DNA of 64,000 nucleotides from Schistocerca nitens (taxonomy: Eukaryota; Arthropoda; Insecta; Orthoptera; Acrididae), in NCBI RefSeq assembly GCF_023898315.1, contig NC_064614.1, positions 67,840,501-67,904,500 of the forward strand, written 5' to 3'. This document shows, one piece after another, positions 55,971 to 64,000 of this stretch. The notes beneath the pieces are model-generated. The model was not told the DNA's origin. It did no database searches and saw only the letters and a program-made list of their open reading frames with translations. Each line of letters opens with the position of its first letter. Within the stretch, counting starts at the first letter, position 1. Both the position numbers and the translations under genes were made by a program.

Positions 55971-56783
55971 TGTAAGAGGTCCGAGCAGATGTAATACAGA
56001 TGTAATTTTATGTAAGAGGACCGAGCAGATATAATTTCGATGTATTGCTCATGCGCTGCCTGCGGTGTTGACTGTACGAACTGTGTAGCAATAGCAGTAA
56101 GTTGTTGCCAGTGTGTGTGTCTGCCCTGGTCTGGTCTCGTGTATCATGTTGGCTGGGCCGGTCGCGGTGCAGCGATGCCGGAGCCTGAGTATTATTGTAT
56201 AAGGTAAAAAAAAAGCAGCCTCGCGCATATCTAGTAATATTATGTAAACTCCCATGTATATCTTTTAAAAATGTCCTAATAATAACAAGCATTCAATTCA
56301 ATTTAAAGAATTTAATATTTTTTTCAATGCATGATCATTCCGATTGTTGCAAAAGAAAAATCATTGCTTCCTTTCATAAATAACAAATGTATAGGCCAGC
56401 ATTGCATAGAGCTGTACCGGAAAAGAGCTATTTTAAGAGCAGATAGTTGCCGACTTTATCGAGGTGAGAATTTATGCTTTTTATTCAGAATGATCTTACA
56501 GGGCCACGACGCAGCACTGCTGTCGTCCAAATTTTACCAGGTTACTGAATTTATTTTTTATTACGGGGTTTAGGAACTTTTCTGTTTCGAGCTTACATTA
56601 AATGAGAAAAGAATTTTGTGGGTACATTAAATGGGAATCAGTTTTGTTCTGAGGTTACACTAAAATTAGTATCATTAGCCAAATAATATTTAATTGTAAT
56701 TATATTTTGTGGGAAGGTATTTTTTTGTGAATCTCTGAGAAGTAGTCATATATCGGCTCTTATTTACTTAAATGTAGTTTGCA
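55971..56783 (+). repeat. Probable 5' LTR of the plus-strand element
   Basis: The right border is set by the primer-binding site at 56786, with tttgca two bases before it. The left border is one of two tandem 40 bp units, each starting tgtaagagg (55971 and 56011). The matching 3' LTR is not in the window, so the call cannot be confirmed by comparison. Confidence 0.5.
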
Positions 56784-56785
56784 TC

Positions 56786-56802
56786 TGGCGCAACGAATTT
56801 AC
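56786..56802 (+). other. Primer-binding site
   Basis: TGGCGCAACGAATTTAC lies just after the presumed LTR end and begins with the TGG expected opposite a tRNA CCA end. The tRNA was not identified. Confidence 0.5.
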
Positions 56803-56923
56803 TAATTTGTCACTCTTTCTTTCACAGATCATCAGCAATTTATTGCTCTTTGTTATAGTTGTTTTTGTTCCATTTTCGCTTCGTCTTTGTTTCATTTTTG
56901 TGCTTAATTTTGATTTGTGAAAA

Positions 56924-59617
56924 ATGCCGCGAAAAAATGTTAACAGTACATCGCGATGTGCAATGAGTGAAATAGCCGACTCGAATACCGTGACCGATAA
57001 TATTTGCGACACTCAGTGTAATAGTGATAATCCCATAATTACAGATAATCAGTGCGTACCGACCACTAATATTGATTTTGATCCTAATGATGAGCAAACA
57101 TATCCAATTATGTCCAGAGTACATGTAACAATTGATGACGCGGCACCTTCCGTTTCAATGAACGCTGCCCAGTTGACACACGCGGTTTGCAATATTTGAA
57201 TTGTGAACAGATAAATTCTTCTCACGAAGATGAACAATGTAGTCAAAATACGTCAGATTTATTTGATTCCGAGGTAGTGACCCACAGTGCACATCCGATT
57301 GGCAAACCTTTTCAAGAATTATAGAATGACCAAATAGCTGAAGAAAACGTGACAAATGCAAATACACCAACACACAGCATAGAAAATAGAGTCGCTACTT
57401 TTGGCATGGATCAAGTTATGGCAGTATTGCTACAACTTAATGAAAAACTAGACAACAATTCCAAACAGTCGAATGAAAAACAAGACAACAATTTCAAACA
57501 ACTTAATGAACAGAACAAACAACTTAGTGAACAGATTACAGCCGTTGCCGCGCAATGTCATGATACTAAAGAACAATAACGCGAGGAAATTAAGGCTTGT
57601 GCTAGGAGCAGTAGTGAAGAAATTAGATCTGTGGCTCAAGAATTAAGGAATACGCAAGCAGCTACAACGAAATTACTTAGAGATGAAATTAGTGCAGTCG
57701 CTAAACAATGCTCTGAAAACGCAACACAGTTATGCGACGAGTTTAAATTAATGTCAGCAGAACTTTCACGTACACTGGATGCGAAAGTAGACGCAAAATT
57801 TGACCAACAGAACAGCCAAATTGACGAACGTTTTAATCATCACCTACAAAACAGTGAAACGCGTTACCGTAAATTTATACAGGAACAGAATAAAGTTAAG
57901 CGACAAATGATGGAAACAATTACTGCACAGAGACAGGAAGATAAGCGTAAATTGTTTACGAGAGCAAAAACATACGTAGACAACAATATTGCTACAGTAT
58001 CAGACGAAATTAATACTATCAAACAGTTGAACACCGAATTACATGATGAAATCTCTGATCTTAAAACAAAAACAGACACACACATAGTAGACTTTCAGAC
58101 AGTGACCGACAGACTTGAACAATTAGAACTAATACAGGATCCCGATGCCATCAAAGCAGACGTTAAGAAGTTAAACAAAACCACACGTAAAATACAAGAA
58201 GAAATTAATGCTTGCGATACTAAATACGATGATCAGGTAAAAATACTGACTGAAAAATATGATTAATTGGCCAGTCGTATTGACGTTATCGAAAGTAATA
58301 ATGACACCAAATCAGACGATACGTCACCTGTTTTGTTTAATCAAACACCCGAATTCCAAAATTTACTGCAGACGATCAGTGAAGTAGGTTCGTCCAATAA
58401 TACATTACGTAGAAAATTGTCAACTTTACAGCAAGAAGTGACAGAGATGAAAAATATATCAGCCTTTAACACATCACAGCATACGCCACTTTGCGAACAT
58501 TTGTCAGACTTACACAGCCAGTATAATTTAGGTAATTTACAAAGAGTACGTGAGTTAGATTCCGAACAGTCACAGACAAATAGATTCTCATACAATCCGG
58601 AACCTGTTCAGACATACAGAGACGATAATTTTGATTACAAGCATTTTCTATCAGTGAGAAAATTTAAAGTATTTAATAAAGACAGAACACAGATTCACGC
58701 TTTGGACTGGATACGACAATTTGCTTTTGTATTTTCATCAGTTTGGCCTTTAATGCAGAAACTAGCATTTGAGTGGATAAGACAATTTGCTTTTGTATTT
58801 TCACCGGCATTGCCTGTAACGCAGAAACTAAAATTTATTTTCAGCGTGTAATAGACCTCAAGGGATGCATTACACTTCGATGAATATGTGCCGTAGCGTG
58901 CACATGGCCCCGAGCCGTAGTAGTGCTATTTCATCTTTAGTTTTCTGCACTGCTGCCTTCTCTTTTACTATCCTTTATATCTATCAAAACAGCTCTTCAA
59001 CTATCGATCTATCTAGGATTAGAAACGTGTAAAGAAATCTGATATGACGAGTTTTACCGAAAGTGACAGTTTTCATTAGACGCTCCAGAAATGACAACCA
59101 CGAGAACTTTAATAATAAACAAAATTTTAATTATCAGTATTGTCAAAATTATCAGCAACAGGAGCCTCATTTTGGTAACAATAGAGGCTTTTCACCGCAA
59201 CAGCATCAAAGCCACCCGGTTAGCATACCTAACCAACAATGCAGTCTGCAAGGTCAACCAAGCTTTAATGTTTCGCCACCTGCACGTATAGCATCGGCTC
59301 CATCAAATAGTAACGCACCGCAACAAGGAAACCAGTACGTACAGAAAACACATCATTTCAATTCCTATCGCAATGCGCCATGTAGCAATGACTATCATGA
59401 CAGACGTAAAAATAATGCTCACAATTTTCAGCATACGTTTAATAACAGTCGGTCTTATCAGCAGCAAAATCATCCGCAACAACATATTATCATGAATGAA
59501 CCAGACAGTAGATATCATCCCGAACGTAATACGTCAGGAAGAAATAACAGAACAGTACAAATAGTGGAAATGCCACAGCATCCTCCCGCAAATGATAGCA
59601 CGTCAGATAGAATTTGA
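56924..59617 (+). pseudogene. gag: Gag of the plus-strand element, broken
   Basis: It starts MPRKNVNSTSRCAMSEIADS, acidic. The frame shifts at about 57195 and then continues with stops near 57324, 57577 and 58264. The middle is a long Q/N/E-rich coiled coil (QLNEQNKQLSEQ). The capsid signature is DDNFDYKHFLSVRKFKVF near 58620-58680. A 66 bp duplication follows, and after it the frame is lost from 58852 to 59062. The C-terminal part (59063-59617) is N/Q/H/R-rich, without CCHC fingers, like the gag-only element. The architecture matches that element closely although the sequences differ. Confidence 0.75.
58712..58843 (+). repeat. 66 bp tandem duplication in gag capsid
   Basis: Two adjacent units both begin tggata.gacaatttgctttt and code for WIRQFAFVFS; the second is diverged. 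The frame is kept through the duplication but the capsid would be distorted. Confidence 0.8.
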
Positions 59618-59689
59618 CTAGATACAGTACAGGTTGCATCTTCCAGCAACGCAAGCAATACTTTTGAGACGAAGAATCTTGTTCACTAA

Positions 59690-60064
59690 AATGTTATTAC
59701 TTTCGACGACATCCGAGACACTCTTTCGCAGGAAATACCAGTTATTCAAAAAACCATTTCACACCGTGTCATTGAAGTAAATATTGGATCATCCAAATTT
59801 TCAGCAGTAATCGATTCTGGATCACCTATGTCAGTTATAAATGAGGAAACTTTCAAAGAATGTAACAAAGAGAATACCTATCCTATATTACCATTAGGCA
59901 AAACTAAAGTAAAAGGAGCAGTATCTGGTAAAGGAGTAGATGTAAAATTACAGACACATTTATCATTTTGTATTGCAGGTCATACATTTCACTCAAATTT
60001 TTGGATTGTTCCCTTATTGACAACAGACGTTACGCAATTATTGACTTTCAAAGTTCCCATTTAA
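59690..60064 (+). pseudogene. Retroviral-type aspartic protease domain
   Basis: Reads VIEVNIGSSKFSAVIDSGSP then MSVINEE. DSG is the catalytic motif of the aspartic protease that processes gag-pol. The flanking strand pattern and a hydrophobic TDVTQLL segment near the end fit the fold. It is in a different frame from the RT, and a stop precedes it at about 59687. Confidence 0.75.
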
Positions 60065-60251
60065 TGTTATAGGATGAAAATGTACAACTGGCATTAGAAT
60101 TTCAGCACTCTTTATCTGCAGAAGAACAAACAATTAATCGTACAGAGGTCATTTCCGCATCACGTAACATAGACTGTCATTTGACATTGTTCACAGATAC
60201 GTACGTACACAACTATAATACTCCAGACGAAGCCGACTATGACGTTATTAA

Positions 60252-62990
60252 ATGATTTCTGATAACGTTAAACAGAGCAGTGCAAATACAGACGACGAAC
60301 GCACGCAACTGCGCAAAATTCTTTTACAGCAAACTCCAGTTTTTGACAACGTCCCTGGTACTATGTCCGGTTTTATGTATGAATTTCGACTTAAACAGCA
60401 CGACACATTTAAAGCCAAACATTATCACATTCCGTATATTCACAGAGAACAAGTTAAGAAAGAATTGCAAGCTATGCTTGACCAAGTAATTATTGAACCG
60501 GCAGTTAGTCCGTACATAAACCCACTCCATATTGTTAAGAAAAAGGATGGTTCACTTCGTCTCGTACTTGATTCGCGTCACATCAACGACATTATTATTA
60601 ATGAAACAGATCGCCCACAGACACTAGAAGAACTTCTACAGACATTTCATGGTACTGCTATTTATTCCACATTAGATTTGAAATCGGGATTTTGGCAAAT
60701 TCAGCTCCATCCGAACTGCAGAAAGTGCACGGCTGTTCTCTGTTTTGGTGACTGTTACCAGTTTTGTAAATTACCGTTCGGTTTAGCTATTTCTTCAGCA
60801 GCATTTATTCGCGATTTGAATACTATACTTCCGACAGAACTTAAAGACAGAATCACAACGTATGTAGACGACATTCTTATTGCAGAAGCTACCTGGTCTG
60901 AACACAATCTGATTCTTGAACAACTGTTACGAACTTTTCGTGCACAAGGACTCACAGTTAATCTCAGCAAATCGCACTTTGGCAAAACTTCTATAAAATT
61001 TCTGTAACATGTAATTTCAGCAGAAGGCATTGCGCCTGACCCGGATAAACTTCAAGCGTTACGTGACATTACCGTTCCTACGACGAAGAAACAACTACGC
61101 AGCTTTTTTGGTTTAATTAACTTTTTTCGTAAATTTATTCATTACTCTGCTTACGACACCCCTAAATTACGTCAATTGACGGGTAAAAGCACTATTTGGT
61201 CCTGGGATAGCCAAGCTCATTCTGAATTTGTGAATCTGAAAGAAGCTTTGTAGAACGCACCACTTTTATCACATCCAGATCTTACTAGAAATTTTTCCAT
61301 TGCTACCGACAGTTCTAACACCGCTTTAGGCGTACACATTTTTCAGGAAATTGAAGAAGATGGTACTACAGTAATTAAAAACATCGCCTTTGCGAGTCTC
61401 ATTCTGTCACCTGCTGAACACAATTATCCTGTTACAGAACTTGAAACATTGTGTGTTGTATGGGCATTTACGAGATTTAGGCATTTTCTTCATGGAAGAC
61501 ACACTACCGTTTACACAGATCATAGAGTTATACAATTTTTACTTTCCGCTAAATTTACACACGACAGATTAAGCAGATGGAAACTTTATTTACAGGAATT
61601 TAATTTTACAATTGTTCACATTCCCGGTACACAATATATTGTAGCAGACGCACTATCCCGTTCTCTCAGTAACAGTCAGCAAGACATCGCAACCAACTTC
61701 TGCAAAGCAAATTTCAGCGTCATGTATATTCAATAAGTTGCATTTGAAAATTTCATTTCGTCGTCATTACGAGACATAGCACAAGAGCAGAGTAAAGACA
61801 ACGTATGGAAAGAAATTAAACAACTTTGGCAAGATAGGAATAATGTTACCATTAGAAACCATTACACTGTACGCAATAATATTCTGTTTCGACGCTCTCA
61901 CCCTGACAGCAACAACTGGTTACTATGCAGTCCTGACGAACTTGTTAACAAATTAATTTGGTTTATTCATTCAAGTTACGCACATTATGGAGCCAGAAAA
62001 TGTTTTCTAATACTGAGACAGAACTGTTATTTTACCAACATGGAGAAACGTATTCGACGAGTTTTAGGGTCATGTAAAATCTGCCAGAAAGCTAAGTCAG
62101 ACACGACTTCACATATTCCTCCGTTACATCCCATTGCACCTATTAACTTGAGACACATGGCCGCTGTAGACATTTTTGGTCCGATTCCCAGAACTAATAG
62201 AGGTTTTTGCTACATCTTTGTCGCTGTTGAACTCACTTCAAAATTTGTTGCCTTCACTCCGTTATGCAAAGCTACTGCCAATTATGTTTCGAAAGCATTT
62301 GTAAAACATTTTTTATTTCATGTAGGGCATGTATTGAAAGTAATTTCCGACAATGGACCACAATTTCGATCTTCTATATGGACACGTATGTTGCGAACAA
62401 GAAACGTATATATCCAAGTATCATGCTTCTTCGAACCCATGTGAACGATTAATGAAAGAAATTGGTAAACTGTGTAGTATATACTGCCATAAAAGACACA
62501 TTGATTTGGACACACAAATACTCTCATTCCAGGATGTAATGAATTCCATACCAAATGCCCGGGTTCCCGGGTTCGATTCCTGGCGGGGTGAGGGATTTTC
62601 TCTGCCTCGTGATGACTGGGTGTTGTGTGCTGTCCTTAGGTTAGTTAGGTTTCAGTAGTTCTAAGTTCTAGGGGACTGATGACCATAGCTGTTAAGTCCC
62701 ATAGTGCTCAGAGGCATTTGAACCATTTGAACTATACCAAATGAATCTACTATGCTATCTTCGACTGTTATACTGAAAAATGTTGAACCATCTAACAAAA
62801 TTGAAGAATTAGTATCCTTTCCTACATCTCGTCGACTAGGACACCATGAAATAATTGACACTGCGCTGAACAACATCAAACGTTCCGCAGAGCGCCGGAG
62901 AAGACAGCAAAAACAGGTTTGTACACGCCGTGTCTTTCACATTGGACAGAAGATATTAGTATGTACACACTATTTATCTAAGAGAGGATA
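60252..62990 (+). pseudogene. pol: Pol: reverse transcriptase, RNase H and integrase, broken
   Basis: The RT part (60252-61007) shows LDSRHINDIIINETDRP, YSTLDLKSGFWQI, CKLPFGLA and the catalytic TYVDDILIA. The same frame continues past stops at 61005 and 61251 into RNase H (FSIATDSSNTALGVH, YTDHRVIQF, VADALSRS) and, past 61734, into integrase (zinc-binding CKICQKAKS, catalytic AVDIFGPI and VISDNGPQF). A frameshift at about 62400 moves the Glu block (HASSNPCERLMKEIGK) to another frame. A SINE at 62558-62733 then splits the gene before its C-terminal part (KRSAERRRRQQKQV, FHIGQKILV). Gypsy domain order. Confidence 0.85.
62558..62733 (+). mobile_element. tRNA-derived SINE with family B tail and a different head
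   Basis: The head cccgggttcgattcctggcgg (box B) continues gatgactgggtgttgtgtgctg and then joins the family B body tccttaggttagttaggtt. It ends catttgaaccatttga. The 10 bp ataccaaatg flanks it (62548-62557 and 62734-62743). Head exchange between SINE families is the likely origin. Confidence 0.82.
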
Positions 62991-63019
62991 GAATACATGT
63001 AGTAAATTTGAGTTTCTAT

Positions 63020-63180
63020 ATGCAGGTCCATACAGAATTCGCACCATTCGTCACCACAATGTAGTACACGTCGAAACTCTGAGAACCAGTAGCTTCTATA
63101 TGCAGGTCCATACATAATTCGCAGCATTCGTCACCCCAATGTAGTACACGTAGAAACTCTGAGAACCAGAAGAAGTAAAG
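63020..63180 (+). repeat. 80 bp tandem duplication at the pol 3' end
   Basis: Two adjacent units, each starting cttctatatgcaggtccatac and ending ctctgagaaccag, with a few differences. They encode the last part of the integrase C-terminus (YAGPYRIRTI), which is thereby repeated. Confidence 0.85.
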
Positions 63181-63239
63181 GAAGTCACCATGTCTCCAAT
63201 ATTAAACCCTTTATTGAATGAACATACTTTATGATTTAT

Positions 63240-64000
63240 CACACTGTAATGCTTTTCCTGATTTTTATATGACCAATGATGCAATTATTTTTATGAACAC
63301 TTACCTATGATTATTATATTTTTTCTTGGCAAGTGCCCGGCAAGGTAAGGTTAGCAGGTCGCTTTTCTTGTCGTTACACATCAGACCGTTCACATTTTCC
63401 AGATAAACTTACATATTTTATGAACAATTAGACAATTCTATCTAGTGGCATATTAATTTTATCAAATTTTTTCTCCATTAAAGTCTTCAACTCTCGCCTC
63501 TATCAACTACACGACATACAAACTAAACACAAAGAAAGTCATTTCTTGTCGTTATATATCAGACCGTGCACATTTTCCATTTTTCATGTATGTATGATTG
63601 TTTTCCTGTTTGTTTGTACGCACTATGAAATCTTTAAGATATAACAAACACCAGTTGACTTTGACATTTTTGCCTTATGATATCTCAACATCGTGACTAT
63701 TTTACATTTTTTTGCTACTACATTATGATACTCTGTGTACATTTTTACACCTGCACACTGTCTATGTTTTTGACATATTACGTTTTCCGTCATGCTATGC
63801 TGTATGCTTAATTATATCACTAGTAACCAGTTTTTATTTAATGGGTATATGATTTAAATGCAAGACATTAATCATTGTTCATCATTTTCAGAAAGCGATA
63901 ACGTGTAAATGAAATAAATGAAACAAACCACAGTGGATTACTATGAAATGGGAATTTCACCTTCGGCTTCGGAATGAACGAAAGAAGATGCAATACCTCG
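63240..64000 (+). other. Non-coding 3' region of the plus-strand element
   Basis: AT-rich with no coding signature. The motif ttcttgtcgttayayatcagaccg recurs at about 63366 and 63544. The purine tract and 3' LTR were not found and probably lie to the right. The gag-only element also has a long non-coding 3' part. Confidence 0.5.

Larger units (their letters stand above)
55971..64000 (+). mobile_element. Decayed gag-pol LTR retrotransposon, right end beyond the window
   Basis: Probable 5' LTR, primer-binding site, gag, protease, RT, RNase H and integrase follow in Gypsy order. The element carries many stops, some frameshifts, internal duplications and a SINE. From about 63240 the DNA is non-coding and no 3' LTR appears by 64000. 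The gag shares the FDYK.F...RKFK.F signature with the gag-only element at 7565-9931, so they are distant relatives. Confidence 0.75.

Overview
The window looks like transposon-dense intergenic DNA from a large arthropod genome. The best guess is an orthopteran such as a locust or grasshopper. The basis is the mix of element types, the tRNA-derived SINE families and the AT-rich background. The species guess rests on recognising these repeat families from memory, not on a search. No host gene can be assigned with confidence. The nearest candidates are a Mutator-like terminal exon at 22758-23150, a GC-rich island with a TATA box at 15241-15670, and a duplicated exon-like 158 bp segment near 21.5 and 22.1 kb.

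Layout. 1-830: remnants of a PIF/Harbinger element with divergent MADF and transposase ORFs. 1085-11122: a minus-strand LINE reverse transcriptase broken up by three insertions. These are an apparently intact mariner (1118-2436), a 21 bp scrap of SINE, and an 8.07 kb LTR element (2707-10775) that carries gag but no recognisable pol. 12.5-18.2 kb: a Tc1 remnant, a foldback MITE, a 5'-truncated RTE-like LINE with an open 466-codon ORF, the GC-rich island, and two abutting Tc1/mariner-group elements with long inverted repeats. 18.2-31.3 kb: SINEs, inverted and direct repeats, the Mutator-like exon and two broken transposases. 32.3-37.6 kb: a Gypsy-type element on the minus strand whose whole gag-pol frame is interrupted only by three nonsense codons. 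40.7-41.9 kb: a palindromic Penelope-like fragment with three 96 bp tandem units and a 14 bp target duplication. 43.5-54.6 kb: LINE copies, an RTE pseudogene, a nearly intact mariner-group element inside a LINE, and a Tc1 gene split by a LINE and a SINE. 56.0-64.0 kb: a plus-strand, decayed gag-PR-RT-RH-IN element whose 3' LTR is not seen and probably lies beyond the window. It is a distant relative of the gag-only element.

How the parts relate. Autonomous-type machinery is present here only as broken or single-lesion copies, with non-autonomous partners beside it: SINEs next to LINEs, a deletion-derivative MITE next to its transposase group, and a gag-only LTR element next to a gag-pol relative. 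Target-site duplications let many insertions be ordered in time. Coordinates of decayed elements are approximate. All reading was done by eye without database searches.
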